This document shows positions 40,462 to 48,923 of a stretch of DNA of 64,000 nucleotides, piece by piece. The translations under genes were made by a program, and so were the position numbers. How positions within the stretch are numbered: position 1 is the first letter of the stretch; each line of letters begins with the position of its first letter. The notes beneath the pieces were generated by a model, which ran no database searches, had not been told where the DNA came from, and saw nothing but the letters and a program-made list of their open reading frames with translations. Source of the DNA: Desulfobaculum sp044987625 (GTDB lineage: Bacteria > Desulfobacterota > Desulfovibrionia > Desulfovibrionales > Desulfovibrionaceae); contig NZ_JBJDSB010000001.1 of NCBI RefSeq assembly GCF_044987625.1, forward strand, positions 620,001 through 684,000, written 5' to 3'.

Positions 40462-41802
40462 GTGATCCGCCTCCCCCGCGTTCACGACCCGCTTGATGAA
40501 ACCAGCTCCTTTGCCGAAAAGCAGCTGGCGCGCCTGATGCGCTGGTTGTACATGATTGGCCGGGGCTTTGTGGCCGACCAGTGCCTGCTGCGCGCCTCGG
40601 CGCTGGCCTATACCACCGTCCTCTCCATGGTGCCGCTTTTGGCCGTGGCGTTCTCCATTTCCAAGGGCTTCGGGTTCCAAAACTCCACCTTCATCCGCAC
40701 CCTGCTCATGCAGGCCACCACCGGCAACCCCGAAGTGGTGGAAACCATCATCGGCTACATCAACAACACCAACGTCAGCACGCTGGGCGTGGCCGGCGTG
40801 ACCCTGCTCTTCATGACGGTCATCTCGCTGCTGGGGAACATTGAGGCGAGTTTTAATTCCATCTTCGGCGTGAAGAGCCAGCGCAGCCTGTGGCGCAAGT
40901 TTTCGGACTATCTGGCCGTGACCATGGTCTGCCCACTGCTCATCATCGTGGCCATCAGTTCCACGGCGTCGCTCCAGAGCACGCACGTGGTCCAGCAGAT
41001 TCTAAGCGTTTCCGTCTTCAGCACGCTGTACATCGCCCTGCTCAAGCTGCTGCCCTACTTCACCACGTGGCTGGCGCTTCTCTTTATTTATGTCTTTATC
41101 CCCAACACGCGGGTACGCTTTCCCGCCGCCCTTGGCGGCGCGGTTATCGCCGGCAGCCTGTGGCAGTTGGTGCAGATGGCCTACATCCAGTACCAAGCCA
41201 CCTCCACCAACTACAACGCCATTTACGGCAGCTTTGCGCAGGTGCCGCTCTTTCTCATCTGGACCTTTATAAGCTGGATTATCGTCCTGCTGGGCGCGGA
41301 AATCTGCTTCGCCCTCCAGTACAGCGAAAGCTACTACAGCGAGGCGCGCATGAACGAGTACAGCTTTGACGACAGGCAAAAGCTGGGGGTACTCGTCCTC
41401 GCCCTTATCACGCATATGTTTCAAAGCGGACGGCCCACACCCACCAATGAGGACATCGCCCACCGCCTTGGCGCGCCGGTGAAGCTGGTGAACCATGTGA
41501 TGTTCATGCTTGCCCAAAGCGGCGTGGTGGTTAAAGTTGACCGCGAGCGCGGCGAGGCATACACCCTTGCCCGTCCCCCGCAGAGCGTGCGCATCGTGGA
41601 TGTGATGCAGTCGCTGTCCCTGTACAGGGACACCACAGGACGCGAGCCCTTTGAAAGCAACGCCGACTTTCTGGCTCCTATATTTGCGCAAATCGGGCAG
41701 GCCGCACGGGCAAGCGAAGGCAACCTGACCCTCGACGCCTTTGCCACACATTGCGCTGGGCATGCCTTTTGCGATACATCTCGGCACGATGAAGAGACGT
41801 GA
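40462..41802 (+). CDS. YihY/BrkB-family inner membrane protein
   Basis: A 446-residue protein with six membrane helices (such as ALAYTTVLSMVPLLAVAF, TLLFMTVISLLGNIEASFN, PLFLIWTFISWIIVLLGAEI) followed by a cytoplasmic winged-helix-like C-terminus of about 120 residues (THMFQSGRPTPTNEDIAHRLG, LVNHVMFMLAQSGVVVKV). This matches the YihY family formerly called ribonuclease BN, whose function is not settled. A GTG start at 40462 is preceded by GGAGG at five bases and is chosen over a longer frame that lacks one. Confidence 0.9.
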   Translation: MIRLPRVHDPLDETSSFAEKQLARLMRWLYMIGRGFVADQCLLRASALAYTTVLSMVPLLAVAFSISKGFGFQNSTFIRTLLMQATTGNPEVVETIIGYINNTNVSTLGVAGVTLLFMTVISLLGNIEASFNSIFGVKSQRSLWRKFSDYLAVTMVCPLLIIVAISSTASLQSTHVVQQILSVSVFSTLYIALLKLLPYFTTWLALLFIYVFIPNTRVRFPAALGGAVIAGSLWQLVQMAYIQYQATSTNYNAIYGSFAQVPLFLIWTFISWIIVLLGAEICFALQYSESYYSEARMNEYSFDDRQKLGVLVLALITHMFQSGRPTPTNEDIAHRLGAPVKLVNHVMFMLAQSGVVVKVDRERGEAYTLARPPQSVRIVDVMQSLSLYRDTTGREPFESNADFLAPIFAQIGQAARASEGNLTLDAFATHCAGHAFCDTSRHDEET

Positions 41803-41809
41803 CACACAG

Positions 41810-42079
41810 ATGGAACATAATCACAAGTATTTCCGCAACACGGATTGCCGATACTTCCCCTGCCACAAGGACGCGGACCCGGAGCATTTCAACTGCCTGT
41901 TCTGCTTCTGCCCCCTGTATTTTCTGCAGGACTGCGGCGGCAATCCCACATGGCGCGGCAAGGTGAAGGACTGCACCCATTGCACCGTCCCGCACTCCCC
42001 CGGCGGCTACGTGCATGTCCTCGCCCGTCTGAAACCCGAGTTCGAACGGATGCGCGCCGCATCCGACGACGAAAGCTAA
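41810..42079 (+). CDS. Cysteine-rich small domain protein (PF04071-like)
   Basis: An 89-residue protein with many cysteines in a fixed pattern: FRNTDCRYFPCHK, then FNCLFCFCPLYFLQDCGGNP and KVKDCTHCTVPHS. This is the Cys-rich small domain, a likely metal-binding module sometimes found near cobalamin genes. It starts 5 bases after the YihY stop, probably in the same transcript. No good ribosome site separates ATG choices at 41789 and 41810; the domain starts right after the second. Confidence 0.8.
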   Translation: MEHNHKYFRNTDCRYFPCHKDADPEHFNCLFCFCPLYFLQDCGGNPTWRGKVKDCTHCTVPHSPGGYVHVLARLKPEFERMRAASDDES

Positions 42080-42122
42080 CCAGCACCTCGGCAGCAACAG
42101 CGCAACCAAAGGACAGACCGAC

Positions 42123-43262
42123 ATGAACGCCCAACGCAAATCGCTCCTCACCCTCGCAGTGGTCCTCATTGCCATTGGTGCCGGATTCTGGCTGTGGAAT
42201 GCCCGCACTGCCCCCGCACCGGACGCCCAGACCGAATCGCGGCAGGACGAAGCCGACGGCGCGGCCTCGTATCTGTCCGAGTTGCCCCGCGTGCCCGTGA
42301 CTGACGACGGCAACGCCACGGCAGAGGCAACAACGCAGCCGCAGCCCGCCGCCCCCGCGCAGGAGACCAACGCCTCGCAGGTGCGCGGCAACGCCACACC
42401 CAGCGAGCAACGCACGGACGCCGTGGTCACGCCGGACTTTGTCCGCGACCTCGCCCGCTTGTGCGCCACCAATTACCACCCCCCGCGGACCCGACATAAT
42501 CCCTCCGGCGGCGGCATCACGACCCTCACGTTCAAGAAGCTCAACATGCACTACGGCATTGAGCTGACGGGCCTGCGCACCGGCTCGCGCGACGTGCTGG
42601 AAGGCCGCACCGCCGTGCTGCGCCACCTGATGTCGCCCATCGTCCTGCGCACCGTGTACGCCCTGTTTGGCGACGCCTTTGTGGCCGCCCTTGCCGAAGA
42701 AGGCATACACCAAACCCGTGAATTCAAGGCCCCCGAAGGCGGCTACGCCTTCCGCGCCCTCACGGCCAAGGAAGCCGAAAACATGCTGGACGTCTACGCG
42801 GCCATGGTCCGCGAGGTGGGCAGCACCTTCCGCGCCTTTGCCAAACGCCGCGACCTTGTGGACGTGATGGAGCGCTACAGCCGCGCCGCCCGCCGCGTCA
42901 CCGACGCCTACGGCGCCTACGCCGACCTTGAGGCGCAGGACGCACCGGCCAAGCAACTGGACCGCATCTCCGCAGAAATCAAAAAGGCCCTTGTGGAGCG
43001 CGACAGCATGCGCGCCACCATCCTGTCCATGGCCTCCCCCAAGAAGACCCGCAAGCTCCTGTCCGAAGGCGACGTCATGGACATTGCCACGTGGATTTCC
43101 CGGCGGCTGACCACGGACAAAGAATACATCAACGCCATCGGCGCCATTGCCTCCCTCAGCGAGGAGCTGGCCATGGACCTGAAAGGCTTTGACACCACCG
43201 CCCTTGCGGCCAATGCCGCCAGTTCTCCCGCACCCGACGGCGCCAGCGCCACCGCGCAGTAG
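42123..43262 (+). CDS. Membrane-anchored hypothetical protein
   Basis: 379 residues, not recognised. One N-terminal helix (LLTLAVVLIAIGAGFWLW, residues 8-25) is followed by about 75 residues of Pro/Ala/Thr linker. A helical domain then starts at TPDFVRDLARLC. In the domain, EGRTAVLRHLMSPIVLRTVYALFGDAFVAALAEEG and AEIKKALVERDSMRATIL suggest coiled-coil or repeat helices. It is probably exported to the periplasm by the uncleaved anchor. GGACAGACC lies upstream of the ATG. It is third in the YihY group and ends at a strong terminator. Confidence 0.75.
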   Translation: MNAQRKSLLTLAVVLIAIGAGFWLWNARTAPAPDAQTESRQDEADGAASYLSELPRVPVTDDGNATAEATTQPQPAAPAQETNASQVRGNATPSEQRTDAVVTPDFVRDLARLCATNYHPPRTRHNPSGGGITTLTFKKLNMHYGIELTGLRTGSRDVLEGRTAVLRHLMSPIVLRTVYALFGDAFVAALAEEGIHQTREFKAPEGGYAFRALTAKEAENMLDVYAAMVREVGSTFRAFAKRRDLVDVMERYSRAARRVTDAYGAYADLEAQDAPAKQLDRISAEIKKALVERDSMRATILSMASPKKTRKLLSEGDVMDIATWISRRLTTDKEYINAIGAIASLSEELAMDLKGFDTTALAANAASSPAPDGASATAQ

Positions 43263-43282
43263 CCCCGGCCATACAACGACAA

Positions 43283-43319
43283 ACAGCCCGGTATGCGTGA
43301 CGCATACCGGGCTGTTTTT
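43283..43319 (+). terminator. Terminator after the YihY group
   Basis: ACAGCCCGGTATGCG pairs with CGCATACCGGGCTGT as a perfect 15-bp stem around TGA, followed by TTTTT. Confidence 0.95.
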
Positions 43320-43342
43320 GCATTGTGCTCTGGATCTGGCGG

Positions 43343-44053
43343 CTAGCTGGCCGCGCCTTCGCCCGCAAGGGCAAATTCCACCGCCGCAAGGGCGTGCAGA
43401 CGCGTGGTATCCAACAGCGGCACGTCGGTGTGCTCGGGACCGACCAGCAGCGGAATTTCCGTGCAGCCAAGCACCACGGCCTGCGCGCCGTTGTCCTTCA
43501 GGCGGCTGATGGCCTCAAGATACGTGGCGCGGGAATCGTCGCGCAGTTCGCCCTTTACCAGTTCCTCAAAGATGATGCGGTTGATTTCCTTGCGTTCGGC
43601 CTCGCCGGGCACGCACACCTCAACGCCATGGGCGTCGGCAAGGCGGCCCCGGTAGAAGTCGTACTCCATGGTGAACGCCGTGCCCAAAAGCCCCACGCGG
43701 GACCAGCCGCGCGCTGTGCATTCGCGGCCCGCCGCGTCGGCGATGTGCAAAAGCGGCACGGAAATGGCGGACTCCAGCTTGGGAGCGATATTGTGCACGG
43801 TGTTGGTGCAGATAAGCATGCACTCAGCGCCTGCGGCAATCAGGGACTCCGCCGTGGCCGTCAGCTTGGCCGCGACATCGTCCCAGCGCCCGGCATGCAT
43901 GAGGTCCGCGACCTGCTGAAAGTCGTAGGACTGCATCACGATGTCGGCGGAATGGACGCCACCCAACCTGCGGGCGATTTCCTCATTGATGATGCGGTAA
44001 TACTCGATGGTGGATTCCCAGCTCATGCCGCCAAGAAGGCCAATACGTCGCAT
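43343..44053 (-). CDS. Aspartate/glutamate racemase family protein
   Basis: A 236-residue racemase of the Asp/Glu/hydantoin family. The N-terminus RRIGLLGGMSWESTIEYYR is typical of aspartate racemases. The two catalytic cysteines are in CTNTVHN and LGCTEIPLL. D-amino acid supply for the wall is the likely role; hydantoin or maleate activity cannot be excluded. The ATG at 44053 is chosen because the fold begins there; the longer frame upstream runs into other sequence. Confidence 0.9.
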   Translation of the reverse strand: MRRIGLLGGMSWESTIEYYRIINEEIARRLGGVHSADIVMQSYDFQQVADLMHAGRWDDVAAKLTATAESLIAAGAECMLICTNTVHNIAPKLESAISVPLLHIADAAGRECTARGWSRVGLLGTAFTMEYDFYRGRLADAHGVEVCVPGEAERKEINRIIFEELVKGELRDDSRATYLEAISRLKDNGAQAVVLGCTEIPLLVGPEHTDVPLLDTTRLHALAAVEFALAGEGAAS

Positions 44054-44117
44054 TGTCGGCTCCGGTGTTGTCAATATGTCGTGCGTTCGAGAGAAGGTCC
44101 GGGCTACCCGGCCCCTC

Positions 44118-45071
44118 TTAACCAAAGAAATAATACAGCGTGCCCGTGGTGATGATGGACACGACGCGCAGCGTCTGGTTGGCGGCGATAAGCCGCAGAG
44201 CGATGCGCGGTTTAAAGATGCCTGCATAGTACGGAAACTGGTGGCGAAACGCCCGCATGGGCGAGGACAGCACATTGCCCAGCACCAGCGCGAGGACGAT
44301 TTCCCGCGTGGTCAGCGCGCCTTCCTGAATCAGCGCGCCAGCCGTGGCCAGCCCGGCGGTAAACTCCGCCGCCACGTGGAAGACCACGATGGACAGCGCC
44401 TCTGTCGGCAACCACGAAAAAAAGGACACATGCTCGGCCAAGAAGTCCTCAAACACTCCAAACGCGCCGTAGCGGTTCAGCAGGTAGATGGCGATGTAGA
44501 TGGGCACCGTGATGCGCAAAATCTTGCGGATGCGCTTTTTGAAGCGGCTCCACGTTTTTTTGAGGGCTTCACGCCAGCCCGCGCTGCGCTGCTCGTCCAA
44601 GCGGCACGTCACACAGCCCGGCGGCAACGGCGGCAGAACCAGCCGCCCAAGAAGGATGATGAATGCCGTGCGCAAAAACGCCGCGCCAAGGGTCAGGCTC
44701 ACATACACTACCGCCGCGCTGCCAATAAACGGCACGGTGATGAAAAACAGCGTGGGCATGTGCAGAAAATACGTCGGCAGACTGTTGAACAGGTTGGAGA
44801 TCATCAATTCCTTGTCCGACAGGGTGCCCTTTTCGTGGGCCTCGGCCAGCATGGTGTTGGCCGCAATGCCCGAGAAAAACGCCATGGAAAAACTGGCCCC
44901 GGTCACGTCCTTGAGGCGGGCGATGCGCGTAATAGGCTCGGCCACGCGCGCCACAGCGCGCGTCCAATTGAGCGCCTCAATAAGGTTACCAATCATCAGG
45001 CCAAGGGAAATATAGAAAATTAGGCGGCACAGCGGCCAGCCCAAACCATTCCAAAGCAGGTCAAAATCCAT
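44118..45071 (-). CDS. Nucleoside-recognition (gate) domain membrane protein
   Basis: A 317-residue protein with about eight membrane segments and two Gate-like repeats: ASFSMAFFSGIAANTMLAEAHEKG with a later SNLFNSLPTYFLHMPTLFF, and VVFHVAAEFTAGLATAGALI with LGNVLSSPMRAFRHQFPYY. It is the same fold type as FeoB/SpmA gates. The substrate is not known; it may be a transporter of small solutes. A basic, Cys-containing cytoplasmic loop lies in the middle. It precedes the racemase with a 64-base gap and may share its transcript. Confidence 0.8.
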   Translation of the reverse strand: MDFDLLWNGLGWPLCRLIFYISLGLMIGNLIEALNWTRAVARVAEPITRIARLKDVTGASFSMAFFSGIAANTMLAEAHEKGTLSDKELMISNLFNSLPTYFLHMPTLFFITVPFIGSAAVVYVSLTLGAAFLRTAFIILLGRLVLPPLPPGCVTCRLDEQRSAGWREALKKTWSRFKKRIRKILRITVPIYIAIYLLNRYGAFGVFEDFLAEHVSFFSWLPTEALSIVVFHVAAEFTAGLATAGALIQEGALTTREIVLALVLGNVLSSPMRAFRHQFPYYAGIFKPRIALRLIAANQTLRVVSIITTGTLYYFFG

Positions 45072-45228
45072 GGGGTGTCATCCGTTATGTCTCATCGTTG
45101 CGGAGCTTCCGGTGAAGCTCAACAGGCGCAAATCGGGCCGGGAGGGAACCGCTCCGCCACCCGTGCGGCGGATGCGGCGTGTTAGCCTATCAGCATAGCC
45201 CACCACCCACAACACCCGGCAAGAAACA

Positions 45229-45256
45229 ACAAAGCCCCCGGTGACGGGGGCTTTGT
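45229..45256 (-). terminator. Terminator after the S24-type repressor gene
   Basis: ACAAAGCCCCCG pairs with CGGGGGCTTTGT around GTGA; the minus strand continues TGTTTCTT. The stem alone would act on both strands, but the T-rich tail fits the minus strand better. Confidence 0.7.
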
Positions 45257-45295
45257 GAAACCGCTGATGCGGTGAATATCCGGGGAATGCTCGGC

Positions 45296-46018
45296 TTACG
45301 CTTCCTGCATGGACCAGATCATGCGACCAACGACCTTTTCGCCGTATTCGTCGATGGACAGCTGCTGGTCCACATGATTGGGGTTCTCCGACTTGAGGAC
45401 GAAGAGATTCTGCTGGGCGTCAAAGTACACGCGGCGGATGACCAGTCCCTCGTAGGGAACCAGCACGCCGTAGACTTCGCCGGAAGTGATGGCCTTCTGG
45501 TCGCGGTCCAGCCCCACAAAAGCGCCGCGGCGCAGCAGAGGCTCCATGCCCGCACCGTCCATCTGCACCACAAGCAAAGACTCGCGGTCAAAGGCGGAGG
45601 GGATGATAATCTGGCCTGCGGCGGTGGGCTTCCACTGGCCCTGCTCGCTCAGTTCGCCGGCCATACCGTAGTAGGTGACCACCTTGCCGGAAGCCAGCGG
45701 ATCGCCGTAGGGCGCGCCCTCTTCATGCAGCGTCTCGGACAGCGCAGGCTGATCAAAAGGCTGGTAGCCTTCCTTGGTCTTGATGTGCTCAGGACCGCGG
45801 CCCATGGCCAGCCAATCGGGGTTGAGGCCGTACTTGCGGAACAGCGTCAAAAACCAATCCGCGGGGACGGAGTCCCTGCGCTTGGCGTCGGAAATACTGG
45901 ACTGGCGGATACCCAGAACACTGGCCAGCTCGACCTGCGTCCTCGTTCCGGTTGCTTCCTTTATCCGTTCAACGACCGGTCCGAACCCTTGTCCGTACTT
46001 GGAACCTGTCTTACTCAT
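45296..46018 (-). CDS. CI-like repressor with S24 domain lacking the catalytic dyad
   Basis: A 240-residue protein with an N-terminal HTH (FGPVVERIKEATGTRTQVELA, then LGIRQSSISDAKRRDSVPADWF) of the bacteriophage CI type, and a LexA/S24 C-terminal domain. At the site where peptidases read G-D/N-S-M, this protein has MDGAGMEP (residues 153-160), so the serine is missing, and the region of the lysine reads VIRRVYF. It therefore should not cleave itself after DNA damage. The start at 46018 has AAGGG upstream. It faces a second HTH gene across an operator-like palindrome. No phage structural genes are nearby. Confidence 0.85.
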   Translation of the reverse strand: MSKTGSKYGQGFGPVVERIKEATGTRTQVELASVLGIRQSSISDAKRRDSVPADWFLTLFRKYGLNPDWLAMGRGPEHIKTKEGYQPFDQPALSETLHEEGAPYGDPLASGKVVTYYGMAGELSEQGQWKPTAAGQIIIPSAFDRESLLVVQMDGAGMEPLLRRGAFVGLDRDQKAITSGEVYGVLVPYEGLVIRRVYFDAQQNLFVLKSENPNHVDQQLSIDEYGEKVVGRMIWSMQEA

Positions 46019-46054
46019 TAATAAACCCTTCTTTTCCATAGCAGAGTATTGACA

Positions 46055-46071
46055 AGACTATCAGCTAGTCT
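46055..46071. promoter_or_regulatory. Operator-like palindrome between the divergent HTH genes
   Basis: AGACTA-N5-TAGTCT, a perfect 6-bp inverted repeat in the 80-base gap between the divergent regulators. TTGAC sits just left and a second TCAA half just right, suggesting overlapping promoters. Its arms differ from the TAGGC operators at 21-22 kb. Confidence 0.5.
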
Positions 46072-46098
46072 ATACAGTCAAATCGCTAGGACATCGTT

Positions 46099-46425
46099 AT
46101 GGAACAAAAAATTCACACATCCTTGGACCAACACCCCTGCGGCCGACAGGCGGCTCTTCGGGCCTGGCTGGCGTACCACGGCATCCCAATGAAGGAGCTG
46201 GCGCGTATGATAGGGGTTCATCCCTCAATGATGACGCACATCGTCAAGGGCAACCGCTCTCCTGCCAAGCGTATTGAGCAGCTTGTGGCACTTGGAATTC
46301 CACGGCACCTGCTGCCGGAGCCATCACGGCCGCCGGGGCGCCCACCGAATCAAGACCCACTGAAGACGAAAGGGGGACAGGCAGCGCATCGAAGTGAAAA
46401 CGCGCGGGTGGAAGGAAAAATGTGA
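46099..46425 (+). CDS. Cro-like HTH protein
   Basis: A 108-residue protein. The HTH spans ALRAWLAYHGIPMKELARMIG and HPSMMTHIVKGNRSPAKR, followed by LVALGIPRHLLPEP and a disordered Pro/Arg-rich tail. AGGA lies seven bases before the ATG. Divergent from the CI-like repressor, it completes a phage-style switch without a phage. Confidence 0.75.
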   Translation: MEQKIHTSLDQHPCGRQAALRAWLAYHGIPMKELARMIGVHPSMMTHIVKGNRSPAKRIEQLVALGIPRHLLPEPSRPPGRPPNQDPLKTKGGQAAHRSENARVEGKM

Positions 46426-46716
46426 GGTCGTATATCCACACGGAACCATTCGATCAGAATTCTGCCAATGTCGACACAGGCGCGCCTTAATCTATATGCA
46501 CTCGCGCCCTTGTGTGCATTGTCCTATTCAGCCGGAGCGGCGTAGGCAATAATCATACTAATCTGGTCCAGTTTGTCAAATCCCTATCGTTCTCGCCAAC
46601 TCGTTTTGTTGCTTGCGCAGTAATCATTCAATTCCCGCGGGAAAAATGCAACCCCTTTTTGAATGGCCCCGCCGATATTGTCAATCAATTTACCACATGT
46701 CTATCTTGCCATCCAT
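46426..46716. other. Intergenic stretch of lower GC
   Basis: About 290 bases of lower GC than its flanks with no supported gene. Nothing else recognised apart from the hflC terminator at its right end. Confidence 0.5.
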
Positions 46717-46750
46717 ATCCAAAAAAACGCCCCACCTCGGCGAGATGGGG
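46717..46750 (-). terminator. Terminator after hflC
   Basis: On the minus strand AACGCCCCA pairs with TGGGGCGTT around a loop with an inner CTCG/CGAG pairing, followed by seven T. Confidence 0.92.
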
Positions 46751-46776
46751 CGTTCTATGTTTCAAAGCGGTGCAGT

Positions 46777-47628
46777 TTAGCGCATGTAGCGCATGAACTC
46801 GTTGTCCGGGGTCATAATGATTCTGGTCTTGTCGTCAAAGCTCTTCTCGTACGCTTCAAGGCTGCGCTTGAAGGAGTAGAAGTCCGGCGACTGCTTGAGG
46901 GCACCAGCGAAAATCTTGGTCGCTTCGGCTTCGCCATCGCCTCGCAGCACCTGAGCCTTGCGCTCGGCTTCGGCGAGGATGAGGGCGCGTTCCTTATCGG
47001 CCTGCGACTTGATTTTTGCGGATTCCTCCTGACCTTCGGAGCGGTACTGCTTGGCCTGACGCTCACGCTCGGCGCGCATGCGGCCGAAGATAGCGCGTTC
47101 GTTCTCCGGGGGCAGGTCCGTACGCTTGATGCGGACGTCCACGACCTCGATGCCGTATTCGCTGATGAGCGTGGAGGAACGCTTGGTCACCTCTTCCATA
47201 ATCTGCGCGCGCTTGTGGGCCACGACCTCACCGAGGGTGTAGCGGCCAAGAGAGGCACGCAGCTGGGAGTAGATGATGTCGTCCAAGCGCGAGCGGGCGG
47301 TATTCACGGTCCGCAGGGTCCGGTAGAACTCCAGCGGGTCCACAATGCGCCACTTGGTATAGTTGTCCACCAGCATGGTTTTCTTGTCGCTGGTGAGGAT
47401 TTCCTCGGGGCGGGCGTCGTATTCGAGCACGCGCTTGTCGAAGAAAATGACGTTCTGGACAAAGGGCAGCTTAAAGTGCAGCCCCGGCTCCATAATGCCG
47501 CCAACGGGCTTACCAAGCTGGAGCACAATGCCCGATTCCGTCTCATCCACGGTATACACGGTCTGCGTTGCGCCGACGAACAGCGCCACCAGCAGCACAA
47601 TAAGGGCTACGGATTTGTTGGAAGACAT
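46777..47628 (-). CDS. hflC: HflC, SPFH-domain protein
   Basis: A 283-residue membrane-anchored SPFH/band 7 protein. An N-terminal helix (SVALIVLLVALFVGA) is followed by VDETESGIVLQLGKPVG and EPGLHFKLPFVQNVIFFDKRVL, then a long Arg/Glu-rich coiled coil. With HflK it forms a large periplasmic cage around the protease FtsH and modulates membrane-protein turnover. It follows hflK with no gap between genes. Confidence 0.95.
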   Translation of the reverse strand: MSSNKSVALIVLLVALFVGATQTVYTVDETESGIVLQLGKPVGGIMEPGLHFKLPFVQNVIFFDKRVLEYDARPEEILTSDKKTMLVDNYTKWRIVDPLEFYRTLRTVNTARSRLDDIIYSQLRASLGRYTLGEVVAHKRAQIMEEVTKRSSTLISEYGIEVVDVRIKRTDLPPENERAIFGRMRAERERQAKQYRSEGQEESAKIKSQADKERALILAEAERKAQVLRGDGEAEATKIFAGALKQSPDFYSFKRSLEAYEKSFDDKTRIIMTPDNEFMRYMR

Positions 47629-48708
47629 TTAGTTGCTCCCTCCCTTGCCAGAAGGCCGCGCGGAAGAGCCACTGGGGGAAAGCGGCAAATAGGGCACCGC
47701 ACCCCGCAGGGCTTCGTCGGACATAATGATCTTTTCCGTGTTGGGGTTGGAGAGGATGTGTTCCATGGTTTCAAGGTACAGGCGCTTGCGCGTCACGTCC
47801 TTGGCCTTGTTGTACTCCTCAAGCACGGCGAGGAAGCGTGCGGCGTCACCCTTGGCCTTGCGCACCTGCGTCTCCTTAAAGGCCTCGGCCTTGTTCAGGA
47901 GCACAGCCGCCTGACCACGCGCCTTGGGGATCAAGTCGTTGCGGTAGGCGTCGGCTTCGTTGATGAAGCGGCTCTTGTCCTCGCGCGCGGATGCCACGTC
48001 CTTAAAGGCGTCGATGACTTCCTTGGGCGGGTGCACGTTCTGCAGCTGTACAGCCACAACGCGTATGCCAGCTTCATAGCGGTCCAACATTTCCTGCATC
48101 AGCTCGCGGGTTTCGTTCTGGATGGCGAGCTTGTCCGTAGTAAGCACCGTATCAATCTTGTTGCGGCCGATGACTTCACGCATTCCGGCTTCGGCCACGC
48201 TCTTTACAGTCTCGTGCTGATTCTGCACATTAAAGAGATAGTTCTTCGCATCGCGAATAAGGTACTGCACGATGAACTGCACGTCGACGATGTTCTCGTC
48301 ACCGGTGAGCATCAGCGATTCCTGCGGCACGTCCTGGAACTGCCCCGAGGAAATCTGCGTGCGGCGGCCTACGGTACGAAGGCCCACCTCAACACGGCGA
48401 ATCTGCGTCACCTTCGGCGTTTGCACCGACTCGATGGGGAAGGGCCACCTGTAGTGCGGGCCGGGTTCCGACTGTCGTTCAAAAGCCCCAAAGCGCTGCA
48501 CAACGCCGACCTCGTCCGGTCCGACGATGTAAATGCCCGAGGCAAGCCACAGCACAAGGGCTATGAGAAGCACAATGCGCCATGCCGGGAACTTGAAATT
48601 CTTGAAGCGGTCCCAATCGACGTTCACGTCGCCGAAATTGGGGCCTCCGCCTCCGCCGCCCGGCTGCCTTTTCCGTTTTTCCTGGAGTTTTTCCCAATCC
48701 CAATTCAT
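47629..48708 (-). CDS. hflK: HflK, SPFH-domain protein
   Basis: A 359-residue partner of HflC. The N-terminal cytoplasmic part has the Gly-rich run typical of HflK (PGGGGGGPNFGDVNVDW), then a helix (VLLIALVLWLASGIYIV), VGVVQRFGAF and a coiled coil. The start is taken at 48708, where MNWDWEKLQ begins; a start 21 bases earlier is possible. FtsH itself is not in the window. Confidence 0.95.
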   Translation of the reverse strand: MNWDWEKLQEKRKRQPGGGGGGPNFGDVNVDWDRFKNFKFPAWRIVLLIALVLWLASGIYIVGPDEVGVVQRFGAFERQSEPGPHYRWPFPIESVQTPKVTQIRRVEVGLRTVGRRTQISSGQFQDVPQESLMLTGDENIVDVQFIVQYLIRDAKNYLFNVQNQHETVKSVAEAGMREVIGRNKIDTVLTTDKLAIQNETRELMQEMLDRYEAGIRVVAVQLQNVHPPKEVIDAFKDVASAREDKSRFINEADAYRNDLIPKARGQAAVLLNKAEAFKETQVRKAKGDAARFLAVLEEYNKAKDVTRKRLYLETMEHILSNPNTEKIIMSDEALRGAVPYLPLSPSGSSARPSGKGGSN

Positions 48709-48923
48709 AATAACACCAATTACGTTCAATGATTTCAGAGGTCAAGCAGACCTCCTGAGCATGTCGCCCTCCGGCGCAGTGCCATGGAAACGGCGTGGGC
48801 CGGGCCGCACACGTTTTGCGTCCGTCCCGAAAAATGTCGTACACCCAATCCTAAGTGTAGTATGGTAGTGCCGGGTTCCGCAATGAATATACGAAAGAAA
48901 ATGCCAAGAAATACGGAGGACAA

